Origin: Bradyrhizobium sp. LHD-71
Lineage (GTDB): Bacteria; Pseudomonadota; Alphaproteobacteria; Rhizobiales; Xanthobacteraceae
Length of the DNA stretch: 64,000 bases
NCBI RefSeq assembly: GCF_031157255.1
Contig: NZ_JAVIFX010000018.1
Coordinates: 1 to 64,000, forward strand
Reading direction: 5' to 3'
In this document: piece by piece, positions 1 through 9,205 of the stretch
How the letters are laid out: each line of letters starts with the position of its first letter
Position numbering within the stretch: the stretch's first letter is position 1
Made by a program: the position numbers and the translations under genes
The notes under the pieces: generated by a model
Database searches by the model: none
What the model was told of the DNA's origin: nothing
The model's input: the letters and a program-made list of their open reading frames with translations, nothing else

Positions 1-103
1 CCTGATCTACTACAACAATCACAGGCCTCATCAGGCCCTCGCAGGACAAACCCCAAAGGCATTCGCCGCTACCAAGACCACCGCGATCCAATCACCGATT
101 TAG
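1..103 (+). mobile_element. 3' end of an IS transposase (integrase-core type), cut by window start
   Basis: The frame starting at base 2 is open to a TAG at 101-103 and encodes 33 residues. They include YNNHRPHQALAGQTP, the familiar C-terminal signature of DDE integrase-core transposases of the IS3/IS481 kind. The gene continues to the left of the window, so the family and the intactness of the element cannot be judged. No terminal inverted repeat was identified between the stop codon and the next gene. It shows that mobile DNA borders this segment. Confidence 0.75.
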
Positions 104-170
104 TGAACATCTATAGCAATGACGGCGTGCTTCTTGCGCCGAACAAAGGCGCCGCATCACGCGCTCGGCA

Positions 171-1142
171 TCAATCCTTCTTCACGAGGCCGAGATCAGT
201 CAGGATGCCGCGCTCGATCTCCATCGTTTCGGCGAGCATCGCCTTGTAGTCTGCGCCGTTCTTGTAGGCCGGGACGAGATCCATCCTGGCGAGAACCTCC
301 AGCACTTTCGGATCGTCGAGCGTCTTCCTGAACGCGTCGTGCAGGATCTTCACGATTTTCGGATCCATGCCCTTTGGCCCCGCAAGACCGATCGGGCCCT
401 CGATCTCGAAGGGGATGCCAAGTTCGCGCAAGGTTGGGACGTCCGGGAGCGTTTTCAGCCGGTGCGGCGTCCAGATGTTCAGGAAGCGGAGCTTGCCGGC
501 ATCGGCCAATGACTTGGCGCTCGTGCCGGACGCACCGAGCATCACGTGTCCTCCGGCGACCGCCACGTTGACTTCGGCCGCCCCCTTGAACGGTACGTGG
601 ACCAGCCTGATGCCGAGCTGCTTCTGGATCCGCTCCATGCCCATGTGCGGCGTGCTCGCAGCGCCCGGGGAGCCGAAGTTGAGCTTGCCTGGATGTTCTT
701 TGGCGTAGGCGACTACGTCCTGCCAGCTCTTGAACGGCGAGTCGGTGGGCACGGTCACGCCATAGGCATAGCCGGTGAGGGCGACGATATAGGTGAAGTC
801 GGCCTGTGAATCATAAGTCGTCTTCTGGGTGAGCTGCACGCGGTACACCGCGTCCGGCATCTGCGAGATCGTGTAACCGTCGGGCTTTGCGGTGGCCGCC
901 ATCTGCGCCGGCCCGACCGACCCGCCGCCACCGGCGCGGTTCTCCACAATGATCGGCTGGCCGAGATGCTTCTGCGCCGCCTCAGCGACCGCGCGCAGCA
1001 CGATGTCGGTCGGACCGCCTGCGACCCACGGAATGCTGAGAGTGATCGGGCGGCTTGGATAATCCTGCGCAAGCGCGGTCCCTGAAAGGACAAGCGAGAG
1101 CGCGATGCCCGCGCTGGCGAAACGCCGAAGCCATGTCGTCAT
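171..1142 (-). CDS. Bug-family tripartite tricarboxylate transporter substrate-binding protein
   Basis: This 323-residue protein is a periplasmic solute receptor of the Bug/TctC family. Such receptors bind small carboxylates for TctAB permeases or for sensing. An N-terminal Sec signal (basic MTTWLRR, a hydrophobic run, then ALAQD) is followed by YPSRPITLSIPWVAGGPTD, the typical opening of the mature protein, and the length is normal. There is no tctA or tctB nearby, so it is one of the many orphan receptors common in Bradyrhizobium and Burkholderiales relatives. The ligand cannot be inferred. It is divergent from the outer-membrane protein gene across a 304-bp gap. Confidence 0.9.
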   Translation of the reverse strand: MTTWLRRFASAGIALSLVLSGTALAQDYPSRPITLSIPWVAGGPTDIVLRAVAEAAQKHLGQPIIVENRAGGGGSVGPAQMAATAKPDGYTISQMPDAVYRVQLTQKTTYDSQADFTYIVALTGYAYGVTVPTDSPFKSWQDVVAYAKEHPGKLNFGSPGAASTPHMGMERIQKQLGIRLVHVPFKGAAEVNVAVAGGHVMLGASGTSAKSLADAGKLRFLNIWTPHRLKTLPDVPTLRELGIPFEIEGPIGLAGPKGMDPKIVKILHDAFRKTLDDPKVLEVLARMDLVPAYKNGADYKAMLAETMEIERGILTDLGLVKKD

Positions 1143-1446
1143 AAATGCCCCGTTTTCTTGTTTTGATTGAGCGTCTTACGGTAACAGAAAATCGACCGTG
1201 GGATTGCCGCGCGACGGTTCCGACAGTCATGCAGCCGTATGGCCTGTCACGATGGGCGAAGGCATCGCGCAGGGCCCGTTGTCGGAGTGCATCGCAATAC
1301 ATCGCTATCTGCCCTTGCCGCCGGGCAAGGCCCAGAGAATTGATTTTGCTGCTCCGGTGTGACCTTCCGGCAACCAAATTAACAGGAGGAAAGCGTACAT
1401 TGGTGCATAGAGCGTTCTCGGCGAAAGGGCGCTAAGGGAGGGCGAC
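1143..1446. other. Divergent intergenic region between the Bug receptor and OMP genes
   Basis: This 304-bp gap must hold the promoters of both flanking genes. The left two thirds contain the first copy of a sequence that recurs after the OMP gene (see repeat 1216-1302). No convincing -35/-10 pair was picked out. The OMP start is preceded by GGGAGGGCGAC directly upstream of 1447, a good ribosome-binding site. Confidence 0.5.
1216..1302 (+). repeat. Imperfect direct repeat flanking the OMP gene, copy A
   Basis: The 87 bp beginning GGTTCCGACAGTCATGCAGC match 2439-2520, with conserved blocks GGTTCCGAC-GTCATGCAGC, TGTC-CG-TGGGC, CCGTTG-CGGA-TGCA and CGCA-T-CAT. Both copies have the same orientation, one upstream and one downstream of the OMP gene. 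Similarity in non-coding DNA on both sides suggests an old tandem duplication of the gene with its leader, followed by loss of one coding copy. The alignment was made by eye. Confidence 0.6.
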
Positions 1447-2322
1447 ATGCGAAGCTGCGCCATCAGGTCCTTCACTATTGCTTTCTGTGCGCTTGGTGCG
1501 ATCGGGGCGGCTGGAGCCGCCGATATGAGGATGCCCGTGAAAGCTCCTCCTCCACCCGCGCCGCCACCGTTCACCTGGAGCGGCTGTTACATCGGCGGGT
1601 TCGCCGGAGCCGCCGTGTCTGCCGACGACCCAAGCTTCAATGACCTCGGTAACGCAAACTTCCGCTCATACTCCGGGGGGTTCGTGGCAGGCCGGCTGGA
1701 GAATCCTCACGCGTGGGGTGTCAGTCACGACACCAGCTTCATCGGCGGCGGCACCTTGGGATGTAATTGGCAAACCCCGGGGTCGCCGTTCGTTCTTGGC
1801 ATCGAGGGTGAAGGCGGATACCTGAGCCACGACGGATCGGCTTTTGACCCGCTGCGGGCGCCGAACCTGGTTGCCGTGACACCCGACGTGCTCGGAAGCG
1901 CGGGCATCGGCGACTGGTACGCGATGGTCACCGGACGGCTGGGCTATGCCTGGGATCGGACGATGATCTACGTGAAGGGCGGCGCGGCTTTCCTCGAGGC
2001 GCGCTCGTCAGTGGTCGACACATGCACAGCCACAGCAATCGGGTGCGGCAACTGGCTGATTTCGACCGGGGCGACAGAGACGATCACGACCTGGACAGTC
2101 GGTGGCGGCATCGAGTGGGCGTTCGCGCCGAACTGGAGCCTCAAAGGCGAATACATGTTCATCGGCCTCGATGAGTCGCTTGGGAGCTGCGGCACGGCAA
2201 CGCTCGCGAGTGGGGCCGTCGTTGGCGGCGGACCATTCTGCTTCAATCACTCGTTCGACGGCATCCACACTGCAAAAATCGGCTTGAACTACCGGTTCAA
2301 CGGCTTCTTCTGGGGCCGGTGA
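1447..2322 (+). CDS. Outer-membrane beta-barrel protein (Omp31/Omp25-like)
   Basis: A 291-residue protein with a Sec signal (hydrophobic stretch, AGAAD cleavage near residue 24), a short Pro-rich linker (APPPPAPPPF) and then WSGCYIGGFAGAAVS. This WxGxYxGxxxG opening is typical of the small eight-stranded barrel proteins abundant in Rhizobiales. The C-terminal strands include WTVGGGIEWAFAPNWSLKGEY and KIGLNYRF, the latter a barrel-terminal pattern, followed by NGFFWGR. Two cysteine pairs are visible in the loops. It is a single gene with a strong terminator 48 bp downstream. Its role is structural or porin-like; substrate unknown. Confidence 0.88.
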   Translation: MRSCAIRSFTIAFCALGAIGAAGAADMRMPVKAPPPPAPPPFTWSGCYIGGFAGAAVSADDPSFNDLGNANFRSYSGGFVAGRLENPHAWGVSHDTSFIGGGTLGCNWQTPGSPFVLGIEGEGGYLSHDGSAFDPLRAPNLVAVTPDVLGSAGIGDWYAMVTGRLGYAWDRTMIYVKGGAAFLEARSSVVDTCTATAIGCGNWLISTGATETITTWTVGGGIEWAFAPNWSLKGEYMFIGLDESLGSCGTATLASGAVVGGGPFCFNHSFDGIHTAKIGLNYRFNGFFWGR

Positions 2323-2369
2323 GAATTCAGAAAGCCTGCGACTGGACCTCTCGACGCAGAGTATCTCCA

Positions 2370-2402
2370 AAACCCCGCCGAATAGCCTCGGCGGGGTTTC
2401 TT
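2370..2402 (+). terminator. Rho-independent terminator of the OMP gene
   Basis: A perfect 12-bp stem, AAACCCCGCCGA (2370-2381) and TCGGCGGGGTTT (2388-2399), encloses the 6-base loop ATAGCC and runs into a T-rich tail (TTTCTTT). It lies just after the OMP stop codon. Confidence 0.9.
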
Positions 2403-2438
2403 TACGACAGATCGCGGTTTGGCGGATCGTCACACGAG

Positions 2439-2520
2439 GGTTCCGACGGTCATGCAGCGATGTTGCTTGTCGCGCTGGGCTCCGTACCCAGGTCCGTTGA
2501 CGGATTGCACCGCAGTGCAT
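2439..2520 (+). repeat. Imperfect direct repeat flanking the OMP gene, copy B
   Basis: Second copy of the sequence at 1216-1302, in the same orientation, lying between the OMP terminator and tRNA-Ser. In copy A the sequence precedes an OMP gene; here it precedes no barrel gene. Confidence 0.6.
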
Positions 2521-2597
2521 ACACAGCCGGCGGTCATGGGCAGCCCATGACGGCATTCCTGTTCTGTGCCGCCATCTGCTAGAAGCGCAAGCGACAG

Positions 2598-2687
2598 GGA
2601 AGGGTGGCCGAGTGGTTTAAGGCACCGGTCTTGAAAACCGGCGTGCCCGCAAGGGCACCGTGGGTTCGAATCCCACCCCTTCCGCCA
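2598..2687 (+). tRNA. tRNA-Ser (anticodon UGA)
   Basis: A 90-nt gene folds as a long-variable-arm tRNA. The acceptor stem is GGAAGGG/CCCTTCC with discriminator G and an encoded CCA at 2685-2687. The anticodon stem CCGGT/ACCGG holds loop CTTGAAA, giving anticodon TGA. The variable arm GTGCCCGCAAGGGCAC forms a stem, and the T arm is GTGGG-TTCGAAT-CCCAC. It decodes UCA and other UCN codons. Its last 17 bases are duplicated at 15185-15201, which marks it as a probable integration target. Confidence 0.97.
2671..2687 (+). repeat. Putative attachment site (left) in the tRNA-Ser 3' end
   Basis: The 17 bases TCCCACCCCTTCCGCCA, covering the 3' T stem, acceptor strand and CCA of tRNA-Ser, recur without mismatch and in the same orientation at 15185-15201. 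tRNA 3' ends are the classic target of tyrosine-recombinase islands, and integration regenerates the tRNA at one end while leaving a partial copy at the other. Confidence 0.7.
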
Positions 2688-2803
2688 CTCATATTGCCAC
2701 TGAAATATCAGTTAGTTAGGTTTGATTTCCCGTACAAACTTATAGTTTAGCAGGGCACTTTTTTTGCGTAGGTGGGAGCCTCACCTATGTTTGCCCCCAA
2801 TGA

Positions 2804-2938
2804 TTACCGCTCAGGCGCAGTCGGCTCAGGTGGCGCAACCGATGGCGTTGCTAGCGCCGCGTCAGCGAGATCGCCCATCATCCAAACGCGATCAACGATC
2901 CCGAGCGCCATCGCCGGGGTGCAGCGCAGGCTCTGACT
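2804..2938 (-). pseudogene. C-terminal remnant of a transposase (IS1-type DDE protein)
   Basis: On the minus strand, 44 sense codons before a TAA encode a segment with LRCTPAMALG and DRVWMMGDLADAALA. This resembles the C terminus of the IS1-type transposases common in Bradyrhizobium (pattern LR-TPAMA-G--D-VW---EL). An in-frame stop lies just upstream and no longer transposase frame remains, so it is a decayed fragment. It sits 117 bp inside the proposed island's tRNA end. The family assignment is from recall of the motif. Confidence 0.5.
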
Positions 2939-3312
2939 TCATCTGACGCAAGAGGGTGGCCCAGATGCACGAAACACCAGCGTCGAAATACCCCGAGGAG
3001 CTTCCTAGTTTTAATGGCACTGACAAAGAAAAGGCGGCGTCCTTTCACGGGACACCGCCAAGAAGTTCCACATGCTTTCTTTCGAAAGCTCCTCAAAAAT
3101 TGAATGATCAAGCGCCAATTGCAAGTCAGTGTTTTAGATAAGGTTGAAAAAACCTTGCTGGTCACGGTTACCGGGCTCTTGATGCTCTGATCAAGCCGTC
3201 CCGGTATCCGAGGACGATCTTCCATCTCGTCTCGCGGTATTTCCAAGCTCGCCTGACACTACGTGAACAGCAGATTTTTATGCCACCTTCAATTACCCAG
3301 CATTCATCTTGC

Positions 3313-3546
3313 ATGCCTAGATACTTCTTCAATGTCTACAATGGCACAGAACGCCACGTAGACGACGTAGGCGAGGTACTGTTGGGCTGTCGTGAGGCGT
3401 GGCACGAGGCGACGATCTCGGCCGGTCAGTCGCTCAGGGGTCTGGATGGGAAGCTGTTGCTCGGAAGCGACTGGTGCATGGAGGTATTGGACGAATCCGG
3501 TCACAAGCTTTACTCCTTGCATGTGAGCGCGACGGTGCACGAATAG
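3313..3546 (+). CDS. DUF6894 family small protein
   Basis: A 77-residue protein beginning MPRYFFNVYNGTERHVDDVG, with later DGKLLLGSDWCMEVLDESG. This matches the DUF6894 pattern: an MPRYFF-V opening, a D-D-G turn, an A--EA helix, and W-M-V-DE-G near the end. Function unknown; copies are numerous in Bradyrhizobium and Methylobacterium genomes and are usually monocistronic. I prefer the ATG at 3313 to the upstream ATG at 3280 because family members begin at this methionine. Confidence 0.8.
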   Translation: MPRYFFNVYNGTERHVDDVGEVLLGCREAWHEATISAGQSLRGLDGKLLLGSDWCMEVLDESGHKLYSLHVSATVHE

Positions 3547-4088
3547 CTACAGCTTCGAGCGATCGTATTTCGGCCGCTTGGCTAGGCGCTTCGGCAACAC
3601 CGATGGCAAGTTCATTTGTCCGTCACTGAAACGGATATGCCAATCAGCGCCGCTGACGTTCGCTTCGAGGGCTAAGCGGACATCGATGCGCCAGCATCGG
3701 CACCAGCCTAGGCAAACCGTAGCGTAAGGTTCAGCGTCGCTACGAAGTCGGCTGCGCAGTCGGAAAAGGAAGTGCGACCAGAATTGGAAGCTTGAATCAC
3801 GGTTTTGCAGCCATGCTCAACTGGTCGCGACGCGCTCGAAAGCGGAGTCGTTATACTGAGCTTTTCATACTGAGTTCTTCGAGTTTTGACCCATCGCGGG
3901 CCAACAGTCGCGGACATGCCGGAATCACGACATTCCTTTTCGGGTAAAACCCCGAGGCGCTTTTAGGCAATTGCCTAATGGGCGAGGGAGCGGTGTTGGC
4001 GCGACTATACTTTATTCGTCCGCGATGCACGGCCGCCGACGAACGTCCACGGCAGCACTTGCGCAGTTGCTCGTGCGGGAGGTTGAAA
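3547..4088. other. Long intergenic region upstream of the first sulfatase
   Basis: These 542 bp hold no credible gene; the short frames present have neither ribosome-binding sites nor recognisable motifs. The one clear structure is a perfect 16-bp palindrome at 3963-3978. The promoter of the sulfatase run is expected here. Confidence 0.5.
3963..3978. promoter_or_regulatory. Perfect 16-bp palindrome upstream of the sulfatase genes
   Basis: TTAGGCAATTGCCTAA is fully self-complementary and lies 110 bp before the preferred start (4089) of the first sulfatase. A gapless palindrome of this size in a promoter region suggests a binding site for a dimeric regulator, but no regulator gene lies in the proposed island, so the binding protein is unknown. 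Confidence 0.45.
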
Positions 4089-6425
4089 ATGGCCAGTCCT
4101 GCGAAGTCCTCGCCGACTCACTCTGACGCAGTGCTTCCAGGGACGCCGAGCGTGCTGCCGCGCCCGGACTTTCATTTCCCGGGCGAAGTAGGCCGCACCT
4201 ACCTTGAATCCGATGCGGCGCAGTTTCCTCAGCCGATCGAGGCGCCAAAAGGCGCGCCCAACATCTTGCTGATACTCATCGACGATTGCGGCTTTGGCCA
4301 GTACGGTACGTTCGGTGGGGGCATTCCATCACCCACCATGGACAAGCTCGCGGCCGAGGGCCTTAGGTACAATCATTTCCACACGACGGCACTTTGTAGT
4401 CCGACGCGCGCCGCGCTGATCACCGGGCGCAATCACCATTCAACGTCGTTTGCCGGTATTACCGAGCTTGCAACCGGTTACGACGGCTATACCTGCATCC
4501 TGCCGCGAAGTTGCGGCACGGTCGGCGAGGTCTTGCGCCAGAACGGATACGCGACCGCGTGGATCGGCAAGAACCACAACACCCCCGCCTGGGAGACGAG
4601 TGCAGCCGGTCCGTTCGATCGCTGGGCCAACGGCCTTGGCTTCGACTACTTCTACGGCTTCAACGCCGGGGACATGAACCACTGGAATCCAATTCTGTAC
4701 GAGAACCGCAATCTCGTGCCCGCCTCCACCGATCCTGACTATCATCTGACGACCGACATCGCCGACAAGTCGATTGCCTGGGTGCAGCAGGCCAAATCCA
4801 TCGCACCCGACAAACCCTACTTTCTCTACGTGGCGACCGGTGCGACGCATGCACCACACCACACACCGAACGAATGGATCGCGAAGTTCAAGGGACAGTT
4901 CGACGGCGGGTGGGACAAGTATCGCGAGGAGACGCTGGCTCGCCAAAAGAAGCTCGGCGTCGTCCCGAGCGACACGAAGCTGACGGCCCGCTCCAGGGGG
5001 CTTCTGGCGTGGGATTCGCTGAACGCTGATCAGAAGCGGCTTTATGCGCGGATGATGGAAGTGTTTGCCGGCTATGCCGCACATTGCGACTACGAACTTG
5101 GCCGCGTCGTTGAAGCCTGCAAGCAGCTGCCCGGCGCCGACAACACCCTGATTATCTACATCGCCGGCGACAACGGGGCGAGTGCGGAGGGAGGATTGGA
5201 AGGATCGCTTTGTGAGAACATGTTCTTCAACGGGTTCTCGGAAAAATGGCAGGACAACATCAAGGCCATCGATGAGCTCGGCGGGCCGAAGCACTTCAAT
5301 CATTTCCCGTCCGCGTGGGCGCACGCAATGAATGCACCGTTCCAGTGGACGAAGCAGGTCGCAAGTCATTTCGGCGGCACCCGCAATCCGATGATCATCT
5401 CCTGGCCGGCACGCATCAAGGACAAGGGGGGGCTCAGAACGCAGTTTCTGCACACGATCGATATCGTGCCGACAATCTACGAGTTGTGCGGCGTCACGGC
5501 GCCGACAGACCTCAACGGAATCAAACAGAAGCCGATTGAAGGCCTCAGCTTCGCTGCCACGCTTGAAGACGGAAGCGCCGAGAGCCGCCGCAAGACCCAG
5601 TATTTCGAGCTCGGCTGCAATCGCGGCCTCTATCACGATGGCTGGATGGCGTCATCGCCGTCGTTCGTCCCGTGGGATCCGAACCGCGGCGAATGGGACC
5701 CCGATAAGGCGCCGTGGGAGCTCTACAAGATCGACGAGGATTTCTCGCAAGCGAATGATCTCGCCACAAAGTTTCCTGAGAAACTCAGGCAACTGCAGGA
5801 CATGTGGTGGGTCGAAGCGGCGAAGTACAACGTGCTGCCGCTGGATTGGCGGGCAACGGTCCGTATGAACGCCGAGCTGATGGGGCGGCCGAGCCTCGTC
5901 AGAGGTCGCAACAAGATGACCTACTATCCCGGCACAATCGGCCTGCCGGACGCCGCATCTCCCCCGATGTGCAACAAGTCCTGGACGATTACCGCGGACA
6001 TCGAAGTGCTCGAAGGCAAGGCCGAGGGAATGATCGTAACGCATGGTGGCCTTGAAGGCGGCTATGGACTCTACCTGCAGGAGGGAAAACCCGTCTTCGT
6101 CTACAACTTCCTGGGCGTCGATCGCGCGACCTTCCGGGCGAATGATCCGCTGCCACCCGGAAAAGCGATGCTCGTTGTCGATTTCAAGTATGACGGCGGC
6201 GGCATGGGCAAGGGCGGCCAGATTACCATGAGCGCCGACGACAAGAAGATCGCCGATGGCAGACTGGAGCGCACGATTCCCATTCAGTTTTCGTTGGGTG
6301 AAGGCCTCGATATCGGCATGGATATCGGATCGCCAGTGGACTTCACCTACGAACTGCCATTCGCGTTCACCGGCAAGATCGGAAAGGTCGTGATCGAGCT
6401 CGGGCAATTGTCAGTTGCCGCCTGA
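4089..6425 (+). CDS. Arylsulfatase 1 (long type, 778 aa)
   Basis: Formylglycine-dependent sulfatase hydrolysing organic sulfate esters. The metal-binding LILIDDCGFG has Asp65-Asp66. The consensus C103-S-P-T-R, where Cys is converted to formylglycine, is followed by [10 protein letters not shown]. Further active-site elements are WIGKNHNTP, THAPHH and DNGAS. After the roughly 550-residue catalytic part, a C-terminal beta-rich extension (YDGGGMGKGGQITMS and on) matches the 780-residue class typified by mycobacterial AtsD. The ATG at 4089 has GGGAGG at 4077-4082; an upstream ATG at 3978 lacks such a site. No signal peptide is visible, so it is probably cytoplasmic. First of three paralogues in a row. 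Confidence 0.92.
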   Translation: MASPAKSSPTHSDAVLPGTPSVLPRPDFHFPGEVGRTYLESDAAQFPQPIEAPKGAPNILLILIDDCGFGQYGTFGGGIPSPTMDKLAAEGLRYNHFHTTALCSPTRAALITGRNHHSTSFAGITELATGYDGYTCILPRSCGTVGEVLRQNGYATAWIGKNHNTPAWETSAAGPFDRWANGLGFDYFYGFNAGDMNHWNPILYENRNLVPASTDPDYHLTTDIADKSIAWVQQAKSIAPDKPYFLYVATGATHAPHHTPNEWIAKFKGQFDGGWDKYREETLARQKKLGVVPSDTKLTARSRGLLAWDSLNADQKRLYARMMEVFAGYAAHCDYELGRVVEACKQLPGADNTLIIYIAGDNGASAEGGLEGSLCENMFFNGFSEKWQDNIKAIDELGGPKHFNHFPSAWAHAMNAPFQWTKQVASHFGGTRNPMIISWPARIKDKGGLRTQFLHTIDIVPTIYELCGVTAPTDLNGIKQKPIEGLSFAATLEDGSAESRRKTQYFELGCNRGLYHDGWMASSPSFVPWDPNRGEWDPDKAPWELYKIDEDFSQANDLATKFPEKLRQLQDMWWVEAAKYNVLPLDWRATVRMNAELMGRPSLVRGRNKMTYYPGTIGLPDAASPPMCNKSWTITADIEVLEGKAEGMIVTHGGLEGGYGLYLQEGKPVFVYNFLGVDRATFRANDPLPPGKAMLVVDFKYDGGGMGKGGQITMSADDKKIADGRLERTIPIQFSLGEGLDIGMDIGSPVDFTYELPFAFTGKIGKVVIELGQLSVAA

Positions 6426-6516
6426 CAAGCGTCGGATCCGAACGCGAAGAACGTGCCAACGCATAATCAGGGGCGGATTGCGCCGCACGAAATGAAGAAC
6501 AGGGAAGGACTTCGGT

Positions 6517-8883
6517 ATGGGTCGTGAGCAGAGAACAGAGCAATTCGACCGCACCAAGCTTCCAATGCCGCAGCACCCCTTTGGGGGCAAGATCGGAACA
6601 ACGTACCAGGACTCCCAAGCCGAATGGCCGAAACTCCCTGCGCCTCCCGACGGTGCACCGAACGTCGTCATCATCTTGCTCGACGACGTGGGGTTCGGGC
6701 AGGTCTCGACGTTCGGCGGGCCGGTACCGACGCCACATCTCGATCAGTTGGCCGCCCGGGGGTTGCGCTATAACCGCTTTCACACGACGGCCATCTGTGG
6801 ACCATCGCGCGCGGCATTGATCACCGGCCGCAACCATCACAACGCGGGCGCCGGTTTTCTGGCGGAATGGGCGACGGGTTTCCCAAGCTACAACAACATG
6901 ATCCCGCGCAGCGTCGCCACGGTCGGGTCGATCCTGAAGTACAACGGCTATGCCACCTCGTGGTTCGGCAAGAACCACAACACTCCCGACTGGGAAAGCA
7001 GTGTTGCCGGCCCGTTCGATCGGTGGCCACAGGGGCTGGGCTTTGATCACTTTTACGGGTTTATCGGTGGCGAGACCCACCAATACTACCCGGTGCTGTT
7101 CGAGAACACGACCGCCGTCGAGCCCGCCAGAAGCCCGGAAGAGGGGTATCACCTCATGACGGACATGACGGACAAAGCCATCAATTGGCTCCGGTACAAC
7201 AAGTCCGTCGCGCCGCAGAAGCCGGTGCTGCTCTATTTCGCGCCTGGAGCCGCACACGCGCCGCACCACGCGCCGAAGGAGTGGCGCGAGAAGTTCAAGG
7301 GGCAATTCGACGCCGGCTGGGACACGGTACGGCAGGCGACCTACGAGCGCCAACTCAAGCTGGGCATCATTCCCAAGGACACGAAGCTCACGCCGAGGCC
7401 GGAATGGGTCAAGCCGTGGGATAGCCTGACGAGTGACGAAAAGCGCCTTTATGCGCGCTTCATGGAGAACTTCGCGGGATACCTCGCGTTCACCGACGCA
7501 GAATGCGGCCGATTGATCGACGCAATCTGGGAGCTGCCCGACGCCCACAATACACTGATTTTCTACATCGTCGGTGACAACGGGGCGAGTTCCGAGGGCG
7601 GCATGACTGGAACCGTCAACGAGGTGATGAATCTCAACGGCGTGCAGTCGCGTCTGGAAGACAATCTGAAAATGCTCGACAGGATCGGTGATCTCGACAC
7701 CGAGCCCCATTATCCCCTCGGATGGGCGTGGGCCGGCAACGCGCCGTTTCAATGGGTCAAGCAGGTCGCGTCGCACCTGGGTGGATCGCGCAATCCGATG
7801 GTGGTGTCGTGGCCGGCACGCATCAAGGGTGTCGGCACGATCCGCGATCAGTTTACCCATCTCATTGATATCGTCCCGACCATACTCGATGTGGCGAAGC
7901 TGCCGGCGCCCGGAAGCGTCGAGGGGATCGAGCAGAAGCCGATGGATGGCGTCTCGATTGCCAGTACGTTCGACGACCCGCACGCCAGGCCTGTGCGTCA
8001 GCGGCAGTATTTCGAGGTGTTCACCAACCGGGCCATTTACGACAGCGGCTGGATTGCCTGCGCCCAGCACACGCTCCCATGGCGACAGGATCTGGCGCCG
8101 GGTCATTGGGAAAACGACAAGTGGGAGCTTTACAATCTTGATGAGGATTTCAGCGAGGCAAACGACCTTGCTGCCAAACATCCAGGCAAGCTCGCGGAAC
8201 TGAAGAAATTATTCGACGAAGAGGCGAAGAAGAGAAACGTCTATCCGCTGGATGATCGCGGTGCCGGCCGCCTGGCTGTACCGAAGCCGTCGCCGGGAGG
8301 ATCGGACCCGAAGCGGACGAACTTCACTTACTACGCAGGCGCGTCGCGGCTGCCGGAGACAGCGGCTCCCAATACCAAGAATCGCTCGCACCGGATCAGC
8401 GCGGTGATCAACATGCCCGCGAAAGGAGGCGAGGGGGTCATTCTTGCCGCCGGGGGCGCCTCGGCCGGTTATTCGCTGTATGTGCAGAACGGCAAGCTCG
8501 CCTACCACTACAACTGGTTCGACCGCGAGCGCACCAATCTCGTTTCGTCGATCGCGCTTCCGACAGGAAAATCGACCGTGGTGATGGAGTTCGCGTATGA
8601 CGGCGGCGGTCTCGGCAAGGGCGGAGAGGTCGTCATCGGCATCAACGGCAAGGCGGCCGGCCGGGCGCGGATCGAGCACACGGTTGCAGGACGTTTTGGT
8701 ATCGATACGTTCGGCGTTGGGTCCGATACAGGCTCCCCGGTGACCGATACCTACAAGCCGCCTTTTTCGTTCACGGGAACGATTGACCGGATCGACGTCG
8801 CGCTTGGACCGCTCAATCTCAGTCCTGAAGACGAGGCGAAGCTGCACCAGATGCACACGGCGTTCGCGGGCGCGCATGAGTAG
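6517..8883 (+). CDS. Arylsulfatase 2 (long type, 788 aa)
   Basis: Paralogue of the preceding gene, 91 bp downstream and probably co-transcribed. Metal ligands are Asp56-Asp57 in ILLDDVGFG. The formylglycine motif is C94-G-P-S-R, followed by the same [35 protein letters not shown] and [13 protein letters not shown] follow in the usual order, and the C-terminal beta-rich extension is retained ([13 protein letters not shown]). The N terminus [15 protein letters not shown] has no export signal. The start is preceded by GAAGGAC. Substrate unknown; divergence from its neighbours suggests a different specificity rather than recent amplification. Confidence 0.92.
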   Translation: MGREQRTEQFDRTKLPMPQHPFGGKIGTTYQDSQAEWPKLPAPPDGAPNVVIILLDDVGFGQVSTFGGPVPTPHLDQLAARGLRYNRFHTTAICGPSRAALITGRNHHNAGAGFLAEWATGFPSYNNMIPRSVATVGSILKYNGYATSWFGKNHNTPDWESSVAGPFDRWPQGLGFDHFYGFIGGETHQYYPVLFENTTAVEPARSPEEGYHLMTDMTDKAINWLRYNKSVAPQKPVLLYFAPGAAHAPHHAPKEWREKFKGQFDAGWDTVRQATYERQLKLGIIPKDTKLTPRPEWVKPWDSLTSDEKRLYARFMENFAGYLAFTDAECGRLIDAIWELPDAHNTLIFYIVGDNGASSEGGMTGTVNEVMNLNGVQSRLEDNLKMLDRIGDLDTEPHYPLGWAWAGNAPFQWVKQVASHLGGSRNPMVVSWPARIKGVGTIRDQFTHLIDIVPTILDVAKLPAPGSVEGIEQKPMDGVSIASTFDDPHARPVRQRQYFEVFTNRAIYDSGWIACAQHTLPWRQDLAPGHWENDKWELYNLDEDFSEANDLAAKHPGKLAELKKLFDEEAKKRNVYPLDDRGAGRLAVPKPSPGGSDPKRTNFTYYAGASRLPETAAPNTKNRSHRISAVINMPAKGGEGVILAAGGASAGYSLYVQNGKLAYHYNWFDRERTNLVSSIALPTGKSTVVMEFAYDGGGLGKGGEVVIGINGKAAGRARIEHTVAGRFGIDTFGVGSDTGSPVTDTYKPPFSFTGTIDRIDVALGPLNLSPEDEAKLHQMHTAFAGAHE

Positions 8884-9205
8884 CTCAGGACGTTGATCCC
8901 GATTGCCCGAGGATCGCTCTTTAGCCGCTTTCAAACCCGCCATCCCGTGGCCATCACGCGCGGCGCCGATCACCGGACTCAGCCGAACCAGAAGTTCGGC
9001 GCTTTTGGGGAGATCCTCGAACGCGTTCCCAGGTGAACACCTGATCGCACGATATCGACGTCGATGAGATGGTCTGATGCGCTTCTACGGACCGACCGAG
9101 GCCTTCAACCGCAAGGCCTTCAAGTTGTCGGACTTCGCGTCAGCGAGCTGAGTTCCCGTCGCAGATTGCAGAAGATTGTAAAGCGGCGGCAGACAGGGAG
9201 CATGG
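8884..9205. other. Intergenic region between arylsulfatases 2 and 3
   Basis: This 322-bp gap is long for a co-transcribed pair. It contains a 24-codon frame at 9077-9151 (MRFYGPTEAFNRKAFKLSDF...) with no clear ribosome-binding site; it looks like the head of a lost gene rather than a functional peptide, but this is uncertain. A separate promoter for arylsulfatase 3 could lie here. No terminator hairpin was found. Confidence 0.4.

Noticed and set aside
171-1142. Complete TctABC transporter
   Set aside because: Only the receptor is present; neither membrane subunit is encoded beside it.
4440-5636. 398-codon minus-strand frame inside arylsulfatase 1
   Set aside because: Same explanation: antisense frame with no start signal or family features.
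6367-8181. 604-codon open frame on the minus strand across arylsulfatase 2
   Set aside because: Antisense shadow of a gene with all sulfatase motifs; its translation is Arg/His-rich without any domain, a usual effect of GC-rich third positions.
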